The notes under the pieces are model-generated. The model was given only the letters and a program-made list of their open reading frames with translations. It searched no databases and was not told where the DNA came from. A stretch of 41,166 bases of DNA from a virus. The position numbers and the translations under genes are program-made. This document shows, one piece after another, positions 12,111 through 19,130 of the stretch (within the stretch, counting starts at the first letter, position 1; each line of letters begins with the position of its first letter). The stretch is taken from positions 1 through 41,166 of IMG/VR virus record IMGVR_UViG_3300023109_000046; one strand, given 5' to 3'.

Positions 12111-14612
12111 TTATATTGCGCCCGATAGCGCAGAATTTATTTTAGTAAAACTATTTTCCGAATTATATGCCCTTGATGGAATTACTGTACTGCTACTATT
12201 AGACACGTTGTTATTTGTTATGTTAGACAAATTATTCAGAATTGGGCTCAGATTGCTAGATGAAGTTTTTTCTATTGCATTTTCTTTCATCGATATTGCT
12301 GCTGCGTTCTTCACTTGTGGACTCGAAGAGGTTATTTTCCCCATAATGTCTGTCGGTGCACCAGAAACTTGCTGCAGCGGCGCTGTGGCGGTATTTGTTG
12401 TTCCATTACCAATTACTGTAGAACCTCCCGCACCTAGTGCTTGCGATCCTTGTGCGAGCGCTGTTGGTATGGTAGTTACGTTATTAGAACTGGTAGAGGT
12501 TCTGCCGACAAGTATTGACTTATTTTTGGCAACTGATGCATTGGTGACGGATCGCCTAGAATCCGGGCTGGCTGATGCGCTGGTAGTGATATTTGGCTGC
12601 TCGTAATTGACTACTTTAGATACCGGAGATATGGTAGATCTCGAAGAGTTTCCTTCGTTGTCCTGCTCAAACATATTCCCTACAAAGGTTCGCGTGTCCG
12701 ACGCTTTGTCTGCTACGCTCCCTGCTAATTCCTTTGCAGTACTCATGGCACCCGCGGCCGTGTCTTTTGCTGAGTCTATAATGTTTCCTGCGAACTCAAT
12801 CGGACCCGAAATAAACCCTTTAATTTTTTCGATTATCCCATTAAAAAATTCTACAATAGAATTAAATGCGGAATTTATTGTCTCTCCAATTTTCTCTGGT
12901 AATGCAGTAACGAATTGACCGATTTGTTTTGGGAGGTCGGACTGAAAAAACGCAATGGTTGCTGCAATCGCTGCACCGACTGCCATGATTTTTAGTGCGA
13001 TTGGGCTGAGTAGCATCATAAGCAATCGAGGTAACGTCGTTAAGAATTTTCCGATCCCCTTAAACATTCCAAGACTTCCTGAGATAGCGCCAAGAACTCC
13101 GCCAGTTTCCTTTCTAGAATCTTCTGAAGATTCTATAGAATCTTCTAACAGGCGGTTTTGGACAGTCTCTACTCGCAAATTAGCTTGTTCCGTTCGCTTT
13201 TTTTCTCGCTGGGTTTCTATTTCTCCCATCTCACTATCCGATTGAGAAGAATTTATGAATCCCAATAAGTCTCGAATCTCTGCAAAAATGGGAGAGCTGT
13301 CAGACTTTTCGGATTGTCCTACTGATAATTCTTTCGAGTCTATTGGAGTTATTACTGAGGACCGACCTTCAGCCGCGATTGGCGTTTCGGTCAGAACTTC
13401 AGCGGAAGTTTCTGCTCGCTCTATAGTGACTCGGGTTTCTGCTGGATCAGCCGATACTTCTTTCGAGTCTATTGGAGTTATTAATGAATCTATCGCGGCC
13501 GGTACAATAGGAGTTTCGGGTAGGACTCCGACTGGAGTTTCTGCTCTCTCTATAGTGACTCGGGTTTCTGGGCCAGCACTAATAATCGAATCAGACAAGC
13601 TTGTATTATTAGTCGCGGTTCCTCCTTCGACAGAAGTCAATCGGGTCATTTCCGACGAATCCCCCGAAACTTGATTTATTTCTGTTGCGGCATTATTCGT
13701 ACGGCTATTATCAACTGTTTGTGGTGCTTGGGATTCGTTTATAGAAACTTGATTCGCAGAGGCCGCGCCGGCCGTCGGAGATTGAACAGAAACTCGTTCG
13801 TTATTGGTCGGAGATAGGTCAAGTCCGACTCGTTCCTTCAATTCTCGTATTCGCAACTCTTCTGCAGCTACATTTTCCTGTTGCGCCTTTGCGATCTTTG
13901 ATTGTTCTATAATATGATCGCGCTGTTCATTATAGATCTGTTCTTTAGTTTTGCTTTCTTCTTCTGCGCGCTTTGACAACTCTTCGTCGGTAATATTTAA
14001 TCTTTTTTGTACGTCGGATTCCGAGATCTGCTCTCTCAAAACTTTTCTTTCTTCTGCATCGATCCTTTCTTGTTCTCGGAACAGTTCTCGTTGGTGCTCT
14101 CGTATTGAAGCTTCTTCTTTTTTCTTTTTTCTAAAATTGTTAAACGTTATCACGTTTTTCTTAATACCATCTCCTAAGAATTTTATTCCTAACGCGAGCA
14201 ACGGGCTGTCGGACACCACACCAGCGACTACTGCGCCAATGTTCGTGACTCCCTCAGTAAGAGTTTCTGTTATTTTTGATCCTACCTCGTTCATCAGAGA
14301 CGAGTCGGCCCGTACCCGCTTATCGTGCATTTTTATTAGCGACTGGAACTTATCCTTATCGGAGTCGCCGACTTCTGCGGAAGATTCGATCAGCTTTCCG
14401 ATATTGTCCATATCTTTTCGGCTAGATCTTCTATCAGAAGCACTCATATCTGATTGCTTCTTGACTAGTTCTGATAGCTGTCGTATTGCCTCGGCGGTAG
14501 TATTAGATTCCATTTCGCCAGACGCAGCATCTAGACTAGCAGACAATCCCTGATAGTCTATATTTACCGATTCCAATTTATCGATTACTGAGTCTAGTGT
14601 TGCTTCCGACAT
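12111..14612 (-). CDS. 29: Tape measure / baseplate hub protein, gp29-like
   Basis: 833 residues (T4 gp29: 590). It would span the inside of the tail tube, set its length and be ejected on infection. The layout fits: helical N-terminus, a hydrophobic stretch (about 117-145), a long charged helix region (about 155-260), a low-complexity Ser/Thr/Pro-rich linker with a 43-residue tandem repeat, a strongly hydrophobic pair near 530-560 (LMMLLSPIALKIMAVGAAIA, then ATIAFF), amphipathic helices and a Ser/Asn-rich C-terminus. Position among gp51, gp26 and gp54 is the main reason for gp29; sequence identity to T4 is not evident to me. Its ATG overlaps the upstream stop (TAATG). Confidence 0.75.
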   Translation of the reverse strand: MSEATLDSVIDKLESVNIDYQGLSASLDAASGEMESNTTAEAIRQLSELVKKQSDMSASDRRSSRKDMDNIGKLIESSAEVGDSDKDKFQSLIKMHDKRVRADSSLMNEVGSKITETLTEGVTNIGAVVAGVVSDSPLLALGIKFLGDGIKKNVITFNNFRKKKKEEASIREHQRELFREQERIDAEERKVLREQISESDVQKRLNITDEELSKRAEEESKTKEQIYNEQRDHIIEQSKIAKAQQENVAAEELRIRELKERVGLDLSPTNNERVSVQSPTAGAASANQVSINESQAPQTVDNSRTNNAATEINQVSGDSSEMTRLTSVEGGTATNNTSLSDSIISAGPETRVTIERAETPVGVLPETPIVPAAIDSLITPIDSKEVSADPAETRVTIERAETSAEVLTETPIAAEGRSSVITPIDSKELSVGQSEKSDSSPIFAEIRDLLGFINSSQSDSEMGEIETQREKKRTEQANLRVETVQNRLLEDSIESSEDSRKETGGVLGAISGSLGMFKGIGKFLTTLPRLLMMLLSPIALKIMAVGAAIAATIAFFQSDLPKQIGQFVTALPEKIGETINSAFNSIVEFFNGIIEKIKGFISGPIEFAGNIIDSAKDTAAGAMSTAKELAGSVADKASDTRTFVGNMFEQDNEGNSSRSTISPVSKVVNYEQPNITTSASASPDSRRSVTNASVAKNKSILVGRTSTSSNNVTTIPTALAQGSQALGAGGSTVIGNGTTNTATAPLQQVSGAPTDIMGKITSSSPQVKNAAAISMKENAIEKTSSSNLSPILNNLSNITNNNVSNSSSTVIPSRAYNSENSFTKINSALSGAI
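13331..13569 (-). repeat. 129-bp tandem duplication in the tape measure gene
   Basis: Two copies (13331-13440 and 13460-13569, offset 129) share blocks such as TTTCGAGTCTATTGGAG and TATAGTGACTCGGGTTTCT. They encode two 43-residue units with ETRVTIERAET and ITPIDSKE. The period is a multiple of 3, so length change keeps the frame. Confidence 0.85.
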
Positions 14613-14929
14613 TACTTGCTACCGTTAAATGATTTGCTTGAGGTACTCGTTCCTGCGTACAATCCAAACCAAGCAGCGCCTGCTCCGACAATCACAGAAA
14701 TAAGCCCGGACTGCTCCATCGATGGCGCGGGAAGATCCATATACCAAAGAACTGTTTTGTACAGCAGGAATATATATACGGACAAAAACAATCTAGGAAA
14801 AATTCTCCATGCATCAATCGCCGCAGCTAGATGTATGCTTCTCTGGTATGGATTCGTTCCACTATTAACTGTTCTGGTGTCGACTTCAAGTTCGATTTGA
14901 ACTTTCTTCGTTTTAATTTCTTCTTCCAT
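14612..14929 (-). CDS. Two-span membrane protein, 105 aa, holin candidate
   Basis: The N-terminal 40 residues are polar (KTKKVQIELEVDTRTVNSG), then the amphipathic RSIHLAAAIDAWRIFPRLFL leads into span 1 (LSVYIFLLYKTVLWYM) and span 2 (GLISVIVGAGAAWFGLYAG), with a short Ser/Lys tail. AGGAAG lies upstream, and the ATG follows the gp51 stop by 9 bases. Similar proteins occur beside the tape measure gene in marine T4-like phages. Topology and size would fit a class II holin, but a structural or ejection role with the tape measure is equally possible. Confidence 0.7.
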   Translation of the reverse strand: MEEEIKTKKVQIELEVDTRTVNSGTNPYQRSIHLAAAIDAWRIFPRLFLSVYIFLLYKTVLWYMDLPAPSMEQSGLISVIVGAGAAWFGLYAGTSTSSKSFNGSK

Positions 14930-14938
14930 GTTAACTTC

Positions 14939-15115
14939 CTATTTTTTCATTCTATCTTTTTCTTCTTGTAGATAATTTAGCAGCATTGACACATAGATTT
15001 CTCTTTCCCACGGCATCATATTCTCCAATTCTGTCAGACTATATTTATGGTGTTGCATCAATGCGAAGTTTGTCTGATAGAGAGAATATAAGCTTTCATG
15101 ATATAATCCTATACG
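14939..15115 (-). CDS. 51: gp51-like assembly factor, read by predicted -1 frameshift from gp26
   Basis: The coding part runs from the CGT codon at 15115 to TAG 14939-14941, 58 residues: it begins RIGLYHESLYSLYQTNFALM and continues QHHKYSLTELENMMPWEREI, then YVSMLLNYLQEE. This is the conserved block of short gp51 (baseplate hub assembly catalyst) proteins of marine T4-like phages. No ATG, GTG or TTG lies in this frame before codon TTG-ATG at 15061-15056, which would delete the conserved first 18 residues and has no ribosome site. The frame joins gp26 in the -1 direction at the T-TTT-TTC heptamer, giving a predicted 300-residue fusion. The PWE block recalls the second domain of tail assembly chaperones in other phages. 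Confidence 0.75.
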   Translation of the reverse strand, partial: RIGLYHESLYSLYQTNFALMQHHKYSLTELENMMPWEREIYVSMLLNYLQEEKDRMKK

Positions 15116-15840
15116 AAAAAATCGGAGATTCCTCGCAATTTAAAGGAATTCGTCCATCCACAGTCTGGACATTTCACATCTGCGTCAGTTACGCATTGCG
15201 GCATAGTTTCGAAAAAATTATTAATTTTCTGAAACTGTCCCTGAGATAATGATTCTAAAAACGAAAAGACTTCTTCGTCATTATAATCATTTATGTCGTG
15301 GACTTCATCGCCATCATAGATATATTCGATACAATTTTTTAACATCTTCATCGTATCATCAAAGTTATTCAAATTCTTAATGCCCGTGAGCATTTTAAAA
15401 TCTGGGTATTTCATAATCACGCCAACCATATCTGTCAGCTCGATTTTATTTGTATGATCTTCGGTATTCTCGATCTCTACATTGTCCAAATTGATATCAA
15501 AACGAACATCACACTGAACCAAAGTTCCGTCTTCTGACTTATTGGCACAGTCGTGTTTATAATTTAACTGTATAATATTTCCTACAGATTTGCTGCGAAT
15601 GTTGACAAACAGATATTCTATATCAAACGTTGCAAGAGTTTCGACTTTTATCCCGCTTGTTATGATACAGTTCGATATAACTTGTTTCGCTGCATCTATT
15701 TGTTCTTCGATATCATCTCCCTCATTCGCCATCAATAAAATCTTTTCTTCCTTGACCAAGAATGGACGATATTTAATCTTCTTCTTGTTTGACGGGAGGA
15801 TAAGATTGTAAGTTGGCATATCTAACTTAGGTAGAGCCAT
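15109..15840 (-). CDS. 26: Baseplate hub assembly protein gp26
   Basis: 243 residues (T4 gp26: 208). The opening MALPKLDMPTYNLILPSNKK then KIKYRPFLVKEEKILLMA is the hallmark of the T4 baseplate (gp26) family, with the central FEIE-type core and a C-terminal zinc-like motif (Cys before VTDADVKCPDCG) and FKLRGISDFFV. Although called a hub subunit, gp26 is not seen in the finished T4 baseplate structure, so it is probably an assembly factor. TAGGAGA precedes the ATG. Its last codons hold a slippery heptamer (15115-15121), from which ribosomes could enter the gp51 frame. Confidence 0.9.
   Translation of the reverse strand: MALPKLDMPTYNLILPSNKKKIKYRPFLVKEEKILLMANEGDDIEEQIDAAKQVISNCIITSGIKVETLATFDIEYLFVNIRSKSVGNIIQLNYKHDCANKSEDGTLVQCDVRFDINLDNVEIENTEDHTNKIELTDMVGVIMKYPDFKMLTGIKNLNNFDDTMKMLKNCIEYIYDGDEVHDINDYNDEEVFSFLESLSQGQFQKINNFFETMPQCVTDADVKCPDCGWTNSFKLRGISDFFV
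15115..15121 (-). promoter_or_regulatory. Slippery heptamer T-TTT-TTC for -1 frameshift
   Basis: In the gp26 frame the codons are GAT TTT TTC GTA TAG, so the heptamer has the X-XXY-YYZ phase needed for tandem -1 slippage, two codons before the stop. GAGGAA (15129-15134) lies 7 bases upstream, like the Shine-Dalgarno stimulator of E. coli dnaX. No strong downstream stem was seen by eye. Confidence 0.7.
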
Positions 15841-15876
15841 TTTAATCTCCTATAATAAAAAAATAAGTCACTATTA

Positions 15877-16542
15877 CTATTTAGTAAACTTTTTCCACTT
15901 GCGATAAGCCATAGTTACTGGCAATCTTGCAACTTCGTCAGAAGCATATGCATAGGTTATTTGTCCGATAGATATTGGATATGCTTGCTCGAATGTCACA
16001 GAAAAATCTGCAAATTCATTTAACTCCTTTTTGGCAAATTCGCCCAATCTTTCCCGTACAATTTCGGTAGTTGCTTGCTTCCCGCCAAAATCGGCAGTTC
16101 TCGAATATGAATAAAATTTGCAGTCGGTTACTATGTCGTCGTAATAAGAGACGTGAGCAGTATCATAGTCTATCGCTAAGTCCATCCATTCGCTGAAAAA
16201 ATTTCGTTCTTCTAAATTTTTGCTAAGATATACATTAAATGTCAGATCTTCGTATATCATTCCATACGCAGATTTCCTTGGAGGTCCGTAGTATTGCACT
16301 TCGTCCGTCGCGAGCTGCTTGCCCGGCAATTCTAGATTGTCGATCCGGAGTGTTAAGTTTTCTTGCATTCCGCCAAAGGATTGCTGGATTGCTGCTGGCG
16401 AGGGAATCACTAATGCATAAGTATTAGGGACTAGCAAGTTAGTAGATACTTTAGAAGCGAAATCTGCTACACTAAATTTTCCGCCTCTCTCTAATACAGA
16501 ACTTTTGCTTATGTTACTGCTTTTTGGTGAATTTTCTGCCAT
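15877..16542 (-). CDS. 54: Tail tube initiator-like protein gp54
   Basis: 221 residues with the tail-tube fold pattern. After a polar N-terminus comes NTYALVIPSP, then LTLRIDNLELPGKQLATDEV, a YYGPPRK loop, YEDLTFNVYLSKNLEERNFF, a helix SEWMDLAID, YYDDIV, and a C-terminal strand VTFEQAYPISIGQITYAYAS with LPVTMAYRKWKKF. This resembles tube-initiator proteins between the hub and gp19 tube. T4 gp54 has 320 residues, so this is shorter; a gp19-like paralogue is the alternative. Its ATG overlaps the stop of the upstream gene (TAATG), and it is followed by gp26. Confidence 0.65.
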   Translation of the reverse strand: MAENSPKSSNISKSSVLERGGKFSVADFASKVSTNLLVPNTYALVIPSPAAIQQSFGGMQENLTLRIDNLELPGKQLATDEVQYYGPPRKSAYGMIYEDLTFNVYLSKNLEERNFFSEWMDLAIDYDTAHVSYYDDIVTDCKFYSYSRTADFGGKQATTEIVRERLGEFAKKELNEFADFSVTFEQAYPISIGQITYAYASDEVARLPVTMAYRKWKKFTK

Positions 16543-17120
16543 TATTGCATCCTCGATGAATCTGACCAGACCTTACTTGCGTTTGCCTTTCGGAACTTCT
16601 GTACCGGCAAGAATATAGCAATATCCCATTCGTTTGCGTTTATTGTCACAAAACTACTTTTTACGTTGCTGAATAAATATTTCTTAATGCACGGCTTCAT
16701 GGTACTAAATTTGCTTACCCCTCGCAATACTTTATAAGATAACGCGAGTCTAGTACTAGCATCATATCTTTTATTTGTTGCTATTCCGCTCAAACTTTCC
16801 ATTATTTCCATTCTATTTCTAGGAGACACATAATGCAAGTTTATCCCCATAAATCCTCCAGAAAAATAGTCTATGACGAAGATCAGAGGAAATTCGTCAT
16901 AGTACGGCAATTTGTCTTTGAATTTTGGATCATAATTATAGAAATACATCTTTCCTATTTGTGGTGTCGCGGCCTTACGCTCAGAATCCGACAAAAGAGT
17001 TCTTCTATTGATAACTGAGCTCTCGCGGATCTTTTTGCTGAACCATTCTCTGGCCGCTGCGCTATTTGGTCGTATGCCGCGCTCAGATAGTCGGTTTAGT
17101 AGTGGTCTAAAGTCTGCCAT
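16542..17120 (-). CDS. 2: Probable DNA end protector gp2 (conserved T4-like virion protein)
   Basis: 192 residues, basic. The central block MYFYNYDPKFKDKLPYYDEF followed by PLIFVIDYFSGGFMGINLHY and VSPRNRM is a conserved marine T4-like pattern, which I associate with proteins annotated as gp2. T4 gp2 binds packaged DNA ends and protects them from RecBCD; T4 has 274 residues, so homology over full length is uncertain. Adjacent gp4 is also gp2's neighbour in T4. AGGAAT lies upstream, and a late-type box (17140-17147) precedes it inside the end of gp4. Confidence 0.5.
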   Translation of the reverse strand: MADFRPLLNRLSERGIRPNSAAAREWFSKKIRESSVINRRTLLSDSERKAATPQIGKMYFYNYDPKFKDKLPYYDEFPLIFVIDYFSGGFMGINLHYVSPRNRMEIMESLSGIATNKRYDASTRLALSYKVLRGVSKFSTMKPCIKKYLFSNVKSSFVTINANEWDIAIFLPVQKFRKANASKVWSDSSRMQ

Positions 17121-17139
17121 ATGTTATTCCTGTTTGGTT

Positions 17140-17147
17140 TATTTATG
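17140..17147 (-). promoter_or_regulatory. Minus-strand late promoter variant CATAAATA
   Basis: Read on the minus strand as GTCGACATAAATA, the same 13 bases as at 684-696 on the plus strand. It overlaps the last codons of gp4 and lies 20 bases before the gp2-like ATG. Confidence 0.5.
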
Positions 17148-17586
17148 TCGACAGCAGATGCTTCTCTGTGATAATTTTAAAATCCCAACCCTTAAGTTCG
17201 CAATATTTTTTTGCGGCCCGCCACTTGGCCTCATTTACTCCCCAAGTCTTAATTTCTTGTAAATATCTTTTCTGATTTTTCTTTTTTCTAGGGGGGCGAG
17301 TTTCTCGATTTGGCTTGACCTCTATCATGCTAATCTTTTCGCCGGCATCCGTTTTAATTTTTATAATAAAATCTGGATAGTATCGATGCATCTTTTTGTC
17401 AATGGGGGATAAGTAAGGAACATGAAGTTCTTCGCTTGCCCAAGAAATGATTGATGGAGTTTTATCGCAATATACCATGAATCTTCGTTCCCAGCTAGAA
17501 CGATAAATAATATTCGAGGAATCGCCTGCGTATTTCTTCGGATTTTCCGGCAAATATCTACCTTTGTAGGTAAATTTCTGAAACAT
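17143..17586 (-). CDS. 4: Head completion nuclease gp4
   Basis: 147 residues (T4 gp4, also gp50: about 150). It finishes DNA-filled heads before tail joining. A PD-(D/E)XK nuclease core is visible: SWERRFMVYCD (Glu33), RYYPDFIIKI (Asp72) and MIEVKP (Glu89, Lys91), the TnsA-like arrangement. A very basic loop follows (NRETRPPRKKKNQKRY), then WRAAKKYCELKGWDFKIITE. GAGG lies 7 bases before the ATG. First gene of the minus-strand tail operon, served by the late box at 17622-17629. Confidence 0.9.
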   Translation of the reverse strand: MFQKFTYKGRYLPENPKKYAGDSSNIIYRSSWERRFMVYCDKTPSIISWASEELHVPYLSPIDKKMHRYYPDFIIKIKTDAGEKISMIEVKPNRETRPPRKKKNQKRYLQEIKTWGVNEAKWRAAKKYCELKGWDFKIITEKHLLST

Positions 17587-17598
17587 TCAAAAACCTCA

Positions 17599-17606
17599 TA
17601 TAAATA
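17599..17606 (+). promoter_or_regulatory. Late promoter TATAAATA for the plus-strand tail operon
   Basis: A perfect box 43 bases before ATG 17650 (gp48). It lies to the left of the minus-strand box at 17622-17629, so the two promoters face each other. Confidence 0.85.
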
Positions 17607-17621
17607 GTAGATATTAATAAC

Positions 17622-17629
17622 TATTTATA
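17622..17629 (-). promoter_or_regulatory. Late promoter TATAAATA for the minus-strand tail operon
   Basis: A perfect box on the minus strand, 35 bases before the gp4 ATG at 17586. With starts about 5-8 bases downstream, both promoters would initiate within the same few bases near 17612-17616. Confidence 0.85.
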
Positions 17630-17649
17630 AAAATTAAAACGGACCGATC

Positions 17650-18582
17650 ATGCCAAACGAAACGATGACAATTAGATCCCAGAACACGGCCGATAGGGAG
17701 ATAGAGAAGTCAAGACGCCCGATGACAAGCCTAGAATTTCCCGCAGGCCTTGGCAGTACAAACTCAGAACTCCATAGTTATATAGAATTTAAAGTTCTGA
17801 AAGAATCCGTTTCAAGACAAGAATTGCGACAGGCATTCAATACCCGGCTAGCCGGTCTAGGAGTCGGTTCTGAGAATAAATCAGTTCCTCCTGCGGATCC
17901 GAAGATTATCAAAACAAATACGAGAATAGAATCTGACGCAACAGTTCGACTGTTTATTCCAGAAAATCTTTCTCTTCCGACTGCTGCACAATATGACTCA
18001 CAGACGATGGGAACTGTGGGTGCAAGTATGACAAACGGAGTTTCGGGAAGTTTTGCAGATTTAAAAGATATAGGAGCAGGGGGAAATCTAGGCCAGTCTG
18101 CACTTAGCGAACTTGTACAGACTGGCGGAAATCTATTGGGCGGCGGCGCAGGGGACGTAATCAACCAAGCAGTATTCAATCGTGCCGCAAATGCCGCAAA
18201 ATATTTGCTGTTTAAGGGAATAGAATTTAGAAAATTTCAGTTCCAGTACAATTTTGTTCCGCAAAATAAACAGGAATCTATAAATTTAGAAGAAATTGTT
18301 CAGATATTTCGGCAAGCAATGTTGCCCGATATCGTTTCTGTAGGATTTTATGACATTCCTCAATCATTTCAGATACAGTATATATTAAAAGATTCGACAG
18401 GCAAGAAAGTAAACGAGCTCCATAAATTCAAACCATCAAATCTGGAAGAATGTAACGTCTCATATGGAGCCAATGGCAGATTTACTCTGACAAAAGATGG
18501 ATATCCTGCCAATATTCAATTATCTCTTACTTTCTCTGAAAACGAGCAAGTCACCAGAAAAGACATACCAAAAGGTTATTAA
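17650..18582 (+). CDS. 48: Tail tube cap / baseplate protein gp48
   Basis: 310 residues (T4 gp48: 364). gp48 sits on the hub and begins the tail tube. The N-terminal third is polar and probably flexible, a Gly-rich stretch follows (about 130-175), and the C-terminal half is the recognisable part. That half contains FRKFQFQYNFVPQNKQESIN, a helix LEEIVQIFRQAMLPD, a strand FQIQYILKDS and the end NGRFTLTKDGYPANIQLSLT with FSENEQVTRKDI, matching the gp48 C-terminal layout. First gene of the plus-strand tail operon behind a perfect late promoter. gp54 is the alternative name but is better assigned to the 15877 gene. Confidence 0.75.
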   Translation: MPNETMTIRSQNTADREIEKSRRPMTSLEFPAGLGSTNSELHSYIEFKVLKESVSRQELRQAFNTRLAGLGVGSENKSVPPADPKIIKTNTRIESDATVRLFIPENLSLPTAAQYDSQTMGTVGASMTNGVSGSFADLKDIGAGGNLGQSALSELVQTGGNLLGGGAGDVINQAVFNRAANAAKYLLFKGIEFRKFQFQYNFVPQNKQESINLEEIVQIFRQAMLPDIVSVGFYDIPQSFQIQYILKDSTGKKVNELHKFKPSNLEECNVSYGANGRFTLTKDGYPANIQLSLTFSENEQVTRKDIPKGY

Positions 18583-18584
18583 AG

Positions 18585-19130
18585 ATGTCGGGCAAAAGTT
18601 TATTTAATAAAGTTCCATATGTTAGTTACGATATATTCAGAAATAATAAAAATAGAGTCGTAAAAAATATATTTAAAGTTGCACAAGTAGTAGAGAAGTA
18701 TCAGATAGATCCTTCCTCTTCATACGAATATATAATTAAGGACGGGGATTCTCCCGAAATTATTTCGCAGTTATATTACAAATCTCCACTATATCATTGG
18801 ACTATAATGGTATTCAATGGAATAACCAGTTTCTATGACGATTGGCCATTAAGTTCTGCGGCATTTGCATCTCTGATGGAAAAAAAGTATGGAGATTTAA
18901 TTACTGCAGAAACCACCCCTCACTGCTACATAAACAAAATAAATTCTACAAAAATTAGTCCAGAAACTTATAGTTTCTTTGTTACAAAATTAGATCAAAG
19001 CCAATACGAAATGTATTCTAAGTTTCAATATGAAAACAGCATAAATGAAAAGAATCGCACAATACGATTACTGAGAAACGAAATTGTAGATGATTTTGTC
19101 AGAGAATACGAAAGAGTTATCAGCCTATGA
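18585..19130 (+). CDS. 53: Baseplate wedge protein gp53
   Basis: 181 residues (T4 gp53: 196). It clamps neighbouring wedges around the hub. Typical features are the N-terminal FNKVPYVSYDIFRNN, a YEYIIKDGDSPEIISQLYYK region of LysM-like type, then PLYHWTIMVFNGITSFYDDW (the most conserved part) and the C-terminal RTIRLLRNEIVDDFVREYER. It begins 2 bases after the gp48 stop, and its stop overlaps the gp27 ATG (ATGA). Confidence 0.9.
   Translation: MSGKSLFNKVPYVSYDIFRNNKNRVVKNIFKVAQVVEKYQIDPSSSYEYIIKDGDSPEIISQLYYKSPLYHWTIMVFNGITSFYDDWPLSSAAFASLMEKKYGDLITAETTPHCYINKINSTKISPETYSFFVTKLDQSQYEMYSKFQYENSINEKNRTIRLLRNEIVDDFVREYERVISL

Noticed and set aside
12208-14553. Several plus-strand ORFs of 96-200 codons opposite the tape measure gene
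   Set aside because: They lie antisense to a well-supported gene with ordered overlaps and ribosome sites, and the products are low-complexity Ser/Val/Pro-rich shadows.
15042-15049. CATAAATA on the minus strand inside gp51 as a late promoter
   Set aside because: It falls in conserved coding sequence (His-Lys-Tyr codons), lies over 100 bases from the next start and lacks the GTCGA prefix of the other variants.
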